A stretch of 64,000 bases of DNA from an uncultured Pelagibacteraceae bacterium. Its GTDB lineage: Bacteria > Pseudomonadota > Alphaproteobacteria > Pelagibacterales > AG-422-B15. Both the position numbers and the translations under genes were made by a program. This document shows, one piece after another, positions 29,033-38,379 of this stretch (positions within the stretch are counted from its first letter, which is position 1; each line of letters opens with the position of its first letter). Location of the stretch: NCBI GenBank assembly GCA_902519835.1, contig CABYLU010000001.1:59744-123743 (forward strand), in the 5' to 3' direction. The notes below the pieces were generated by a model that worked only from the letters and a program-made list of their open reading frames with translations, had not been told where the DNA came from and did no database searches.

Positions 29033-30490
29033 ATGGGATTAGGGAATATATCAATATCTGAGAATTATCCGGAAGTTAGCAAAGATGAGATGCTTGCTAA
29101 GCTTGATGTTTTAAAAGAACCTTTTTTAAATAATTTTAATCCTGACATTAAAGAAAGAATTGACAGAATAAAAAGGGTTCAGGCTTTAGTCGAAGAAAAT
29201 TTCGACGAATTTCATTCTGCTTTAAGAAGTGATTTTGGCTCAAGGCACGAACAAATGAGTCTTGTTTCTGATACTATGCCTGTAGTTAACAATGCAAAGT
29301 ATGTTCTAAAAAATATCAAAAAGTGGATGAAACCTGAAAAAAGGAAACCAAATTTTCCCTTAGGTTTACTAGGTGCTAAAACATTTGTTCAGTTTCAACC
29401 ATACGGTGTGATAGGAATTATCTCTCCATGGAATTTTCCTCTTAATTTAAGCATTGCGCCATTAATTGAGGTTTTCGCAGCAGGAAATAATGCCATGATG
29501 AAACTTTCTGAATTTGTTCCCGCTACTTCTGAACTTACGGAGAAACTTATAAATAAATATTTTTCCGAAAAGGAAGTTGTTGTAATTAATGGTGGCCCAA
29601 AAACATCACAAGATTTTGCAGGACTTCCTTTTGATCATCTCCTTTTTACAGGATCAACAAACGTTGCAAAAAAAGTAGCATCAGAAGCAGCGGCAAATTT
29701 AGTGCCTCTTACGCTTGAACTAGGTGGTAAGTCACCTGTAATAGTTGGGCCGAATGCAAAAATGAAAAAAAGTGTCGATAAAATAATGATGGGTAAACTT
29801 TTAAATAGTGGTCAAATTTGCGTTTCCCCCGATTATGTTTTTGTTCCAGAAAATAAGACTAATGAATTTATAGAACACGCTAAGTCGCACGTACAAGAAA
29901 ATTATCCAACCATAAAAAATAATCCAGATTATACGTCAATTATTCATCTTAATCATTATGATAGACTTCGTGAGTTAATAAAGGACGCAGAAGCAAAAGG
30001 TGCGACTGTCGTAGAAATCAATCCTGCAAATGAAGACCTATCACAACAAGAGCATCATAAAATTTTACCTACTTTAATTTTAAACCCTACTGACGACATG
30101 CAAGTAATGAAAGAAGAGATCTTTGGTCCTTTAATGCCAATTAAAACATATTCTGATTTTGATGAGACGATAAAATATATTAACAAGAATCCAAAAGCTC
30201 TTGCAATTTACTATTTTGGTGATGACAAAAATGAAATCAATAATGTTTTAGAAAATACTTCCTCAGGGCAAGCAGTGATTAATGATGTTATTTTTCAATT
30301 TGCCATGCATGACTTGCCATTTGGAGGTGTGGGACCTAGTGGAATGGGTTCTTATCATGGATATGATGGCTTTAAGAACTTTAGTCACAAAAGATCTGTC
30401 TTAAAAGGTCAGAATGTTTTAGATGCAGGAAAAATGGTAACAGCTCCATTTAATGAATCTACAGAAAAAAATATAAAAAGATTATCTTAG
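29033..30490 (+). CDS. aldehyde dehydrogenase, coniferyl-aldehyde dehydrogenase-like
   Basis: 485 aa NAD(P)-dependent aldehyde dehydrogenase. PYGVIGIISPWNFPLNLS, TGSTNVAKKV, LELGGKSPV (general-base Glu) and SGQIC with catalytic Cys263 are present, followed by KEEIFGPLMPI. Length and motifs fit the CalB-type subgroup (coniferyl and fatty aldehydes), with HDLPFGGVGPSGMGSYHG near the C-terminus. Substrate is inferred only at subgroup level. Its stop overlaps the parE stop by 4 nt. Confidence 0.88.
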   Translation: MGLGNISISENYPEVSKDEMLAKLDVLKEPFLNNFNPDIKERIDRIKRVQALVEENFDEFHSALRSDFGSRHEQMSLVSDTMPVVNNAKYVLKNIKKWMKPEKRKPNFPLGLLGAKTFVQFQPYGVIGIISPWNFPLNLSIAPLIEVFAAGNNAMMKLSEFVPATSELTEKLINKYFSEKEVVVINGGPKTSQDFAGLPFDHLLFTGSTNVAKKVASEAAANLVPLTLELGGKSPVIVGPNAKMKKSVDKIMMGKLLNSGQICVSPDYVFVPENKTNEFIEHAKSHVQENYPTIKNNPDYTSIIHLNHYDRLRELIKDAEAKGATVVEINPANEDLSQQEHHKILPTLILNPTDDMQVMKEEIFGPLMPIKTYSDFDETIKYINKNPKALAIYYFGDDKNEINNVLENTSSGQAVINDVIFQFAMHDLPFGGVGPSGMGSYHGYDGFKNFSHKRSVLKGQNVLDAGKMVTAPFNESTEKNIKRLS

Positions 30491-32484
30491 AGAATACTCT
30501 CAGCAGCAATTTTTTTAGAGTTTTCGACAATAAACTTAAATCTCAACTCTGGTTTTTTGCCCATTAGAGAGTCTACAGATTTATGAGTTTTCTTTTTGTC
30601 TTTTGATGCAATTTGAACTTTTAATAAGGTTCTATTTTCCTGTGACATAGTTGTCTCTTTCAATTGAGCAGGCATCATCTCACCTAATCCCTTGAATCTA
30701 TTAATTGTTACGTCTGAATTCTTAAATTCTTTTTTTATTATTTCATCTTTGTGCTTATCATTTACTGCGTAATACGTTTTTGCTCCTTTAGATATTTTGT
30801 ATAAAGGAGGCACAGATAAGTACAAATGTCCTTCATCAATTAGTTTTGGAAATTCTTTATAGAAGAATGCCATCAATAAGGTGGATATATGGGCCCCGTC
30901 AACATCAGCATCTGTCATAATTATAATTTTTTCGTATCTAATATCTTTGCTATTAAATTTGTCTCCTCGCTTACATCCAATAGCTTGCATTAAATCTGTG
31001 ATTTCTTGGTTGGCATTAATTTTATCTCTTCCAGCACTGATCACGTTTAAAATCTTACCCCTTAAAGGCAATATGGCCTGTGTTTGGCGATCTCTAGCTT
31101 GTTTTGCTGATCCACCAGCTGAGTCTCCTTCAACAAGAAAAATTTCAGTTCCTTTATTTCCATCAATTGAACAATCTGCAAGTTTACCTGGTAAGGTGGT
31201 TTTTTTTCTTTTTATATTTTTTTCTATGATTTGATTTGATTTACTTTGCAGTCTTAACTGTGATCGATTATATGCGTATTGAAATAATTCTTCTGCAGAC
31301 TTAGTTTTTTTTGCAAGCCAATGTTCAAATAGTTGTCGTGTTTTCATTTCAATTTTACGACCAGGTTCTAAACTTGATAACTTTTCTTTTGTCTGACCCT
31401 GAAACTCAGGGTTTTCTATAAAAGCAGACAAGATTGATCCGGATGAACCAAAGAGATCTTCTTGATTAATTTGAGATGATTTCTTTTCGTATTTAATTTT
31501 TGAAAAATCTTTAAATGCCTTAAAAATTCCTGACTTGAAACCACTTTCATGAGTACCCCCCAATGGGGTTTTAATAGTATTACAATAAGATTCATTTATA
31601 GGTTCCATCACATCAAACCAATTTATAATTCCCTCAATTTTACCACTATCAACATCTATCTCGGTGTTGAAATAAAATGGATCTTCAAAAATAGGGTCAT
31701 TGGGCGTGCAAAGATTATTTAAATAATCTTTAATTCCATCGGAGTAATGTAGTTTATCTGATAATGGAATATTTTTTTTGGCGGTTGCCTTACTGCATGA
31801 CCAATGAATTTCAACATCTGGTATAAGATAGGCTTTAGCTTTTGCCATATTATATATAATTGAAGCATCAAATTCTATTTCTTTGCCAAAAATTTCTGGG
31901 TCTGGTGAAAATACTATTTTTGTACCCTTTTTAAGAGGACCTTTTGCCGATGCTTTTAATTTATTTTTAGGAGTACCTTGACTATAAGTTTGTATAAAAT
32001 ATTTTTTATCTCTTGCAATTTCAAGAGTAAGTTTTTTAGATAGCGCGTTTACAACAGAAATTCCAACGCCATGCAAACCGCCAGAAGTTTTGTAATTATT
32101 TTTTGAAAACTTGCCCCCAGAATGTAGTGTTGTCATAATGACTTCAACTGCAGGTATTTTAAATTTTGGATGCTTATCAACAGGAATGCCTCGCCCATTA
32201 TCAGAGATTTCAATCGTGTCCTGGGAAACAAGCTTAATTTCTACCTTATTTGCAAAACCAGCAACAACTTCATCCATTGAATTATCAAGTACCTCGCTTA
32301 CCAGGTGATGCATTGCCATTATATCTGTTCCCCCAATGTACATTCCGGGTCGCTTTCTAACCGGTTCTAAACCTTCAAGGACTTCAATATCTTTTGCGGT
32401 GTAAGATGCGTTTGAATTTTTTATTGTATTTTTGGATGAACTCTTCTTTTTAATTGATTTATTTTTCTTTGATTTCTTTCTCAT
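30487..32484 (-). CDS. parE: DNA topoisomerase IV subunit B
   Basis: 665 aa from ATG 32484 (an in-frame TTG at 32493 is less likely). After a Lys/Ser-rich leader the GHKL ATPase begins YTAKDIEVLEGLEPVRKRPGM, with EVLDNSMDE, DNGRGIPVDKHP and GGLHGVGISVVNALS. The TOPRIM domain has LVEGDSAGGSAKQARDR and MTDADVDGAHI. The leader and motif forms match alphaproteobacterial ParE more than GyrB, and the length is also that of ParE. With ParC it decatenates daughter chromosomes. Confidence 0.93.
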   Translation of the reverse strand: MRKKSKKNKSIKKKSSSKNTIKNSNASYTAKDIEVLEGLEPVRKRPGMYIGGTDIMAMHHLVSEVLDNSMDEVVAGFANKVEIKLVSQDTIEISDNGRGIPVDKHPKFKIPAVEVIMTTLHSGGKFSKNNYKTSGGLHGVGISVVNALSKKLTLEIARDKKYFIQTYSQGTPKNKLKASAKGPLKKGTKIVFSPDPEIFGKEIEFDASIIYNMAKAKAYLIPDVEIHWSCSKATAKKNIPLSDKLHYSDGIKDYLNNLCTPNDPIFEDPFYFNTEIDVDSGKIEGIINWFDVMEPINESYCNTIKTPLGGTHESGFKSGIFKAFKDFSKIKYEKKSSQINQEDLFGSSGSILSAFIENPEFQGQTKEKLSSLEPGRKIEMKTRQLFEHWLAKKTKSAEELFQYAYNRSQLRLQSKSNQIIEKNIKRKKTTLPGKLADCSIDGNKGTEIFLVEGDSAGGSAKQARDRQTQAILPLRGKILNVISAGRDKINANQEITDLMQAIGCKRGDKFNSKDIRYEKIIIMTDADVDGAHISTLLMAFFYKEFPKLIDEGHLYLSVPPLYKISKGAKTYYAVNDKHKDEIIKKEFKNSDVTINRFKGLGEMMPAQLKETTMSQENRTLLKVQIASKDKKKTHKSVDSLMGKKPELRFKFIVENSKKIAAESIL

Positions 32485-32568
32485 AACAAACAATACAACT
32501 AATAATAGATTCTTTACATTGTGTAATATTTATTTACTCTAACAGCATGAATTTATTAGGATTTTAGC

Positions 32569-34206
32569 ATGCCGGTTATTGAATCAAAAATAATGATTAA
32601 TTCAGAGTCCTTCAAAAAAAATCAGGAGGACCATCAAAAGCTTATTGATGAAATTAGAACTTTAGAACAAAAAATAGCAGATAATTCCGCTAGGTCTAAG
32701 GCTAAGTTTGATAAAAGAGGACAGTTGCTGCCTCGTGAAAGATTAAAAAGACTTTTAGATCCAGGTAGTTTTTGGCTTCCATTATCCACCCTTGCTGGTT
32801 ACAAGATTGGCGATGATGATGGCGATAAAAATATTGGATGGGGAAACTCTATTAGCGGTATTGGTTATGTTGCAGGCGTTCGTTGTATGATTGGTGTTTC
32901 AGATGCGGGTATTAAAGGGGGAAGTGCATCTGCGATGGGCACTGAAAAGGCGATAAGAGGCGCTCAAATAATTTTTGAAAATAAATTACCTTTTATTCAG
33001 TTAATAGAGAGTGCTGGTGCAAATCTACTGAGACAGACCGATATGTTTATTAAAGGCGGTAGAAGTTTTGCCAATCTTTCTAAAATGTCAGCAATGGGAA
33101 TTCCGACAATTGGTGTAGTTCACGGTTCATCAACTGCAGGTGGCGCTTACCAGACAGGCTTATCAGACTATATAATTGTAGTTAAAGAAAGATCAAAAAT
33201 ATTTTTAGCTGGTCCTCCTTTATTAAGAGCTTCGCTTGGCGAGATTGCTACTGACGAAGAAATTGGTGGAGCAGATTTACATTTTGCAGTTTCCGGACTT
33301 GCTGAATATATGGCAAACGATGATGCACATGCAATCGAGATTGCAAGAGATGTCATGAAGAATATTGGATGGAATAATGATTTTATTTCTACTCAAAAGT
33401 CTGAGTATGTTGAGCCCGTTTATTCACCTGATGAGTTAACAGGGGTTGTTCCTGTTGATTATAAAACCCCGTATGATTGTCGGGAAGTGATTGCAAGAAT
33501 TGTTGATGGTTCTGATTTTTTAGAGTTTAAAGAAGGCTGGGGTAAAACCCTCATAACAGGACATGCAACTATTCAAGGTTATAAAGTTGGAATTTTAGGG
33601 AACAATGGACCGATATTTTCTGAGAGTGCAAACAAAGCTACTCAATTTATACAAATTTGTTCTCAATCAAATACGCCGCTAATTTTTCTTCAAAATATAA
33701 CTGGTTTTATGGTGGGAACTAAAGAGGAAGCAAAAGGAATGATAAGACACGGATCAAAGATGATACAGGCGGTTACTAATTGCACCGTTCCTAAAATAAC
33801 ACTTAGGATTGGAGCCTCTTTTGGTGCGGGAGAATATGGAATGGCGGGAAGATCTTATGATCCTCGATTTTTGTTCTCATGGCCAAATGCAAAAATGAGT
33901 GTAATGGGAGGGGAACAGGCTGCTAGAACAATGGCTCAAGTAGCTCTTGAAGGTGCCGAACGAAAAGGTCAAGACCCCAAAAAAATTTACGGAGAGAACC
34001 TTGAAATGCTTGAAGGCATGAAGCAGAAAATAATTGATCAGTACCGTGAGGAAGGTGAGGCAATATTTTGCTCAGCAAGATTATGGGATGATGGAATAAT
34101 TGATCCAAAAGATACAAGAAAGATTTTAGGTGAATGCTTAAACATCATCAGTGATGGCGATAAAAGAGAATTAAAGCCAAATACTTTCGGCGTTGCAAGA
34201 ATGTAA
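32569..34206 (+). CDS. acyl-CoA carboxylase carboxyltransferase (beta) subunit, methylcrotonyl/geranyl-CoA type
   Basis: 545 aa biotin-dependent carboxyltransferase with paired crotonase-like halves. GGSASAMGTEKAIRG, IQLIESAGANLLRQ and HGSSTAGGAYQTGLSDY are in the first half. GNNGPIFSESANKATQFIQI, PLIFLQNITGFMVGTKEEA and GASFGAGEYGMAGRSYDPRF are in the second, a pattern closest to MccB/AtuC. The partner biotin carboxylase/biotin carrier subunit is not in the window, so substrate (methylcrotonyl-CoA, geranyl-CoA or other) is open. It converges on an acyl-CoA dehydrogenase gene with no gap. Confidence 0.87.
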   Translation: MPVIESKIMINSESFKKNQEDHQKLIDEIRTLEQKIADNSARSKAKFDKRGQLLPRERLKRLLDPGSFWLPLSTLAGYKIGDDDGDKNIGWGNSISGIGYVAGVRCMIGVSDAGIKGGSASAMGTEKAIRGAQIIFENKLPFIQLIESAGANLLRQTDMFIKGGRSFANLSKMSAMGIPTIGVVHGSSTAGGAYQTGLSDYIIVVKERSKIFLAGPPLLRASLGEIATDEEIGGADLHFAVSGLAEYMANDDAHAIEIARDVMKNIGWNNDFISTQKSEYVEPVYSPDELTGVVPVDYKTPYDCREVIARIVDGSDFLEFKEGWGKTLITGHATIQGYKVGILGNNGPIFSESANKATQFIQICSQSNTPLIFLQNITGFMVGTKEEAKGMIRHGSKMIQAVTNCTVPKITLRIGASFGAGEYGMAGRSYDPRFLFSWPNAKMSVMGGEQAARTMAQVALEGAERKGQDPKKIYGENLEMLEGMKQKIIDQYREEGEAIFCSARLWDDGIIDPKDTRKILGECLNIISDGDKRELKPNTFGVARM

Positions 34207-35382
34207 CTAATTTTTTCCTGGAAGAATGTCGAGATATTTTGAAATAATACCTAGCATTACTTCATCTGATCCACCGCCAATCGAACCTAAACGTCCATCT
34301 CTATATGCTCTTGAAATAGGCGACTCATTCATATAGCCCATTCCACCCCAATATTGTAAGCACTCATCATTAACTTTTCTAGAAAGTCGTGTCGCCTTTA
34401 GCTTTGACATTGAAGCTAGCTTTGTACAATCACCACCATTTACATGTATCTCAATTCCTTTCCATGTAAGAGCCTTTAGAGCTTCAACTTCCGTCATAAG
34501 CTCAGAGAGTTTATAATGAACAATCTGATTATCTAGAATTGGCTTTCCAAATGTTTTTCTTTGTCTTGTATAATTAATAGTTTCATTAATAGCTAATTCA
34601 CAGCCAGTATAGCCAGCAATAGCTGCATAAAGTCTTTCCTCTTGAAATTGCATCATTTGATAAATAAAGCCTTTACCTTCTTCTCCGACTAAATTTTTTT
34701 GTGGCACTCTTACATCATCAAAAAATATTTCAGCAGTATCAGAAGAATGCATGCCCATTTTTTTTAATTTACGATTGATCGTGACACCTTTTGCTCTTTT
34801 GCCGTCTTCCTTAAGGGGTACACATATAAGAGATTTGTTTAAATGTTTATTCTTATGGTCTGTTTCCGTGTTTGCAAGCATACACATCCAGTCTGCTTGA
34901 GTGCCATTTGTAATCCACATCTTTGATCCATTGATTACGTAATCATCGCCATCCTTAACTGCATGAGTCTTAATAGCAGCCACATCAGAACCAGCACTTG
35001 GTTCAGAAACACCAAGGCAAGAAACAAGATCTCCAGTAATAGACGGTTTTAAAAATTCATTGCATATCTCTTCACTGCCGAAGCGCGCCAATGCCGGAGT
35101 TGACATATCTGTTTGTACACCAATAGCCATTGGAACACCGCCACATTTAATATGTGCCAATGCCTCATTAAGAACTGCTCCGTATGAATAGTCTAATCCA
35201 GATCCACCGTACTTTTCAGGTTTAGTTACTCCAAGAAATCCTTGATCACCTAATTTTTTGAATAGCTCATGAGCTGGAAAAATTTCATTTTCTTCCCACT
35301 CGTCAACATAAGGGTTAATTTCATCTTCAACGAATTTAAGAGCTGATCTCTTTAATTCTTCGTGTTCTGTTGTTAATTCCAT
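34207..35382 (-). CDS. acyl-CoA dehydrogenase, isovaleryl/citronellyl-CoA-like
   Basis: 391 aa FAD-dependent dehydrogenase. LGVSEPSAGSDVAAI, MWITNGTQADW, YTRQRKTFGKPI and the C-terminal QYWGGMGYMNESPISRAYRD are family motifs. In short- and medium-chain enzymes the catalytic Glu is in a YEG motif; here that place is GGGSDEV, and a Glu is found instead at residue 249 (QFQEERL), as in isovaleryl-CoA and long-chain enzymes. This favours a branched-chain or terpenoid substrate. With the carboxylase gene next to it, a leucine or acyclic-terpene route is plausible but unproven. Confidence 0.87.
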   Translation of the reverse strand: MELTTEHEELKRSALKFVEDEINPYVDEWEENEIFPAHELFKKLGDQGFLGVTKPEKYGGSGLDYSYGAVLNEALAHIKCGGVPMAIGVQTDMSTPALARFGSEEICNEFLKPSITGDLVSCLGVSEPSAGSDVAAIKTHAVKDGDDYVINGSKMWITNGTQADWMCMLANTETDHKNKHLNKSLICVPLKEDGKRAKGVTINRKLKKMGMHSSDTAEIFFDDVRVPQKNLVGEEGKGFIYQMMQFQEERLYAAIAGYTGCELAINETINYTRQRKTFGKPILDNQIVHYKLSELMTEVEALKALTWKGIEIHVNGGDCTKLASMSKLKATRLSRKVNDECLQYWGGMGYMNESPISRAYRDGRLGSIGGGSDEVMLGIISKYLDILPGKN

Positions 35383-35438
35383 TTAAATATATATAGCATT
35401 TTATTTGCAAAGGTCACCCTTTAGAATTCAACTATTTG

Positions 35439-36848
35439 TCAAACACTAAAATAGTTTTTGTATTCAATAGGATGAGGAGAATGTTCTAGATCATATACAT
35501 CTTCCATTTTTAGGTCTATATATGCATCAATTTGGTCATCAGTAAAAACTCCACCTTCAGTTAAAAAAGCTCTATCTTCGTCAACCGCCTCAAGTGCCTC
35601 TCTAAGAGAGCCACAAACAGTTGGCAATTTTTTAACCTCCGCCTCTGGTAATTCATAAAGATCTTCATCAGCAGCATTCCCTGGATCAATTTTATTTTTT
35701 ATACCGTCCATCCCCGCCATTAGCATTGCTGAAAATGCCAAATAAGGATTTGCTGAGGGATCTGGAAACCTTACTTCAACTCTTTTTCCTTTCGGATTAT
35801 CTGAAACAGGTATACGACACGAGGCAGATCTGTTTCTTGCTGAGTATACAAGTATTACTGGGGCCTCAAACCCTGGTATCAGTCTCTTATAACTGTTTGT
35901 GCTAGCATTCGTAAACGCGTTAAGTGCCCTTCCATGTTTCATGATCCCACCAATGTAATGCAATGCCATCTCGGATAAGCCTGCATATTTATCTCCTGCA
36001 AATAGAGGTTTGCCATTTTTCCATATGGATTGGTGTGTATGCATTCCAGTTCCATTATCACCTTTAACGGGTTTAGGCATGAATGTAGCAGTTTTACCAA
36101 ATGCATTAGCGACCATGTGTACACCATACTTATAAAGCTGCATAGCATCGCCCTGTTTAAGTAAAGTATCAAACTTCAGTCCCAATTCATGTTGACTTGG
36201 AGCAACTTCATGATGATGTTTTTCCATCTTCAGTCCTAAATTTTTTAATTCTTCAAGAAATTCTGTTCTTATATCTTGTGCGCTATCAACAGGCGGTACA
36301 GGAAAATATCCTCCTTTAACACCTGGTCTGTGTGCCAAATTGCCACTTTCATAAGAGCGTCCAGAATTATATGGACCTTCAGTACTATCAATCTCAAACA
36401 TTGACTTGTTCATATCAACTTGAAATTTTACATCATCAAATATAAAAAACTCTGCCTCCGGGCCCATATATATAGTATCGCCAATTCCACTTGCTTTGAC
36501 ATACTCTTCTGCTTTTCTTGCAGTTCCTCTTGGATCTCTTTCATATGGCTCTTTTGAAACCGCATCGAGAACATCGCAAAAAACAATTAAAGTTGGTTGA
36601 GCAGTAAAAGGATCCATCACTGTTGTGGACAGATCAGGCTTAAGTACCATGTCGGACTCATTAATAGCCTTCCAGCCCGAAATAGAGGATCCATCAAAGA
36701 ACACCCCGCTGTTTAGGAGATCATCGTCTACTGCTGTACCATCCATTGTCAAATGTTGAAGCTTACCTTTTGGATCGGTAAATCTCATATCGAGATACTT
36801 GACTTCACCATTTTTAAATTTCTTTAATACTTCGTTCGCAGTACCCAT
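35439..36848 (-). CDS. glnA: glutamine synthetase type I
   Basis: 469 aa, normal GSI. FDGSSISGW, the MGPEAEFFIFD metal site, KPVKGDNGTGMHTHQSIWK (ATP loop) and the later NRSASCRIP are all present. The adenylylation tyrosine is Tyr398 in EDLYELP, so GlnE-type control is possible. It makes glutamine from glutamate and ammonium. AGGGGA gives a strong ribosome site upstream of ATG 36848. It is last in the operon glnB-glnII-glnA, 21 nt after glnII. Confidence 0.97.
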   Translation of the reverse strand: MGTANEVLKKFKNGEVKYLDMRFTDPKGKLQHLTMDGTAVDDDLLNSGVFFDGSSISGWKAINESDMVLKPDLSTTVMDPFTAQPTLIVFCDVLDAVSKEPYERDPRGTARKAEEYVKASGIGDTIYMGPEAEFFIFDDVKFQVDMNKSMFEIDSTEGPYNSGRSYESGNLAHRPGVKGGYFPVPPVDSAQDIRTEFLEELKNLGLKMEKHHHEVAPSQHELGLKFDTLLKQGDAMQLYKYGVHMVANAFGKTATFMPKPVKGDNGTGMHTHQSIWKNGKPLFAGDKYAGLSEMALHYIGGIMKHGRALNAFTNASTNSYKRLIPGFEAPVILVYSARNRSASCRIPVSDNPKGKRVEVRFPDPSANPYLAFSAMLMAGMDGIKNKIDPGNAADEDLYELPEAEVKKLPTVCGSLREALEAVDEDRAFLTEGGVFTDDQIDAYIDLKMEDVYDLEHSPHPIEYKNYFSV

Positions 36849-36869
36849 ATGATCCCCTAATTATGGAAT

Positions 36870-37850
36870 TTATTTTGTCAAAGTCCCAACTATATGCGAT
36901 ACAATTTTGTATGGATCAGCATTTGATGCTGGCCTTCTATCTTCAAGGTACCCATTCCAATTATGTTCAACAGTATAAACTGGAATACGTATACTAGCGC
37001 CTCTATCACTCACACCATAAGAAAATTTGTCGATACTTTGTGTTTCGTGAAGGCCGGTAAGCCTCATATTATTGTCCGACCCATAAGCTGCAATACCGTC
37101 TTCATGAACTTTTCCAAGCTTATCGCACATTGATGTGAACAATTCTTCTGATCCAGAAGATCTCATTTGTTCGTTAGAAAAATTAGTATGCATGCCAGAT
37201 CCGTTCCAATCACCAGTTTTTGGTTTTGGGTGGAAGTTCACTCCGACGCCGTGTTCCTCAGCAGTTTTCATGAGTAAATATCGACTAACCCATAGGTCGT
37301 CAGCAGCCTTTATTCCTTTTCCAAAACATTGATATTCCCATTGTCCAAGAGCAACTTCAGCATTAGTTCCAGTAAGTGTAATCCCAAGATCAATACAAGC
37401 TTTTAGATGTGCATCTGATATTGCTCTACCAACAACATTACCAGCTCCAACACCACAATAAAATTCACCTTGCTCTCTTGGCGTACCGTCTTCCCAGCCA
37501 AGTGGCTCGCCTGTTTTAGCGTCAGTTAAAAAAAATTCTTGTTCAAAACCAAACCACCATTCATCAGTAACAACTTCCGCTGCTGCCGCTCTAAAGTTTG
37601 ATGGATGAGTTGTATGGTCTGCAGCCTGTACCTGAGTCATTACTATATCGTGTCCATTTGGATTAGAATAAGTTTGAACAGGTAGAAGAAGACAGTCTGA
37701 GCTTCCTCCTTCTGCTTGTTGAGTAGAAGAACCATCAAATGACCAGTCCGGTGCTGATTTTTCTTCTGTTGCTTTTACTTTACTTCGCATAAATGGCTCT
37801 GGTGTATAACCATCAAGCCATATGTATTCGTAAGTTTTCATATCTGACAT
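36870..37850 (-). CDS. glnII: glutamine synthetase type II (eukaryote-like)
   Basis: 326 aa, the short eukaryote-like GSII. YEYIWLDGYTPEP, WSFDGSSTQQAEGG, DEWWFGFEQEFFL, GVGAGNVVGRAISDAH, KPKTGDWNGSGMHTNFS and GYLEDRRPASNADPY are diagnostic. It has no adenylylation site and is usually controlled at transcription. GGGAG lies before ATG 37850. A second synthetase between glnB and glnA suggests two enzymes from one nitrogen-regulated transcript. Confidence 0.96.
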   Translation of the reverse strand: MSDMKTYEYIWLDGYTPEPFMRSKVKATEEKSAPDWSFDGSSTQQAEGGSSDCLLLPVQTYSNPNGHDIVMTQVQAADHTTHPSNFRAAAAEVVTDEWWFGFEQEFFLTDAKTGEPLGWEDGTPREQGEFYCGVGAGNVVGRAISDAHLKACIDLGITLTGTNAEVALGQWEYQCFGKGIKAADDLWVSRYLLMKTAEEHGVGVNFHPKPKTGDWNGSGMHTNFSNEQMRSSGSEELFTSMCDKLGKVHEDGIAAYGSDNNMRLTGLHETQSIDKFSYGVSDRGASIRIPVYTVEHNWNGYLEDRRPASNADPYKIVSHIVGTLTK

Positions 37851-37871
37851 TAATTTCTCCCTGAATTAAGT

Positions 37872-38207
37872 TTATAATGCGTCCGAACCAGTCTCGCCTG
37901 TACGAATTCTCATAACTGTTTCAACGTTCGAAACAAATATTTTACCGTCACCTATACGATTTGTGTTTGCCGAAGCCCTTATTGCTTCGACTGCCGTATC
38001 GACAAGATCATCTTGTAAGATTATTTCTAATCTAATTTTCGGAAGAAAATCACCATATTCAACACCAGTGTTAACTTCAGTAAAACCTCTTTGCCTTCCT
38101 AAGCCTTTGGCTTCAGATATGGTGATCCCACGCACCCCAACTTTTTCAAGCGCTTCTTTTACATCATCTATCTTAAATGGCTTTATAACAGCTTCGATTT
38201 TTTTCAT
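37872..38207 (-). CDS. glnB: nitrogen regulatory protein P-II
   Basis: 111 aa PII signal protein that senses ATP/ADP and 2-oxoglutarate. KKIEAVIKPFKIDDVKEAL, the T-loop with GRQRGFTEVNTGVEYGDFLP, and the C-terminal GDGKIFV and RIRTGE are all present. The uridylylation site Tyr51 is kept. Compared with E. coli GlnB there is Asn in place of Tyr46 and one residue is missing just after Tyr51 (EYGDF against EYMVDF). It is the first gene of the nitrogen operon and divergent from the nnr gene. No clear sigma-54 promoter was found upstream. Confidence 0.95.
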   Translation of the reverse strand: MKKIEAVIKPFKIDDVKEALEKVGVRGITISEAKGLGRQRGFTEVNTGVEYGDFLPKIRLEIILQDDLVDTAVEAIRASANTNRIGDGKIFVSNVETVMRIRTGETGSDAL

Positions 38208-38379
38208 TATGAATTAACTATAGAGTTTTATACATTAATTTTCTGAAAGAAGTTAAAATTAATGATAGAATGTATATATAATGTTTTTATGCCAAATTGA
38301 CATATAGATTTAAATATAAATGGATGTAGAATTTACATATCCTTATTTAAAACATGCACTTAGAGGCGAATTCTAATAA

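Noticed and set aside
30881..31234. 117-codon open frame on the plus strand within parE
   Set aside because: Antisense to a conserved part of parE (TOPRIM region). Its length is explained by codon constraints of parE, and it has no recognisable domain.
38208..38379. Sigma-54 promoter for the glnB operon
   Set aside because: On the minus strand TTGGCAT is followed by A-rich DNA instead of the TTGC element at the right spacing.
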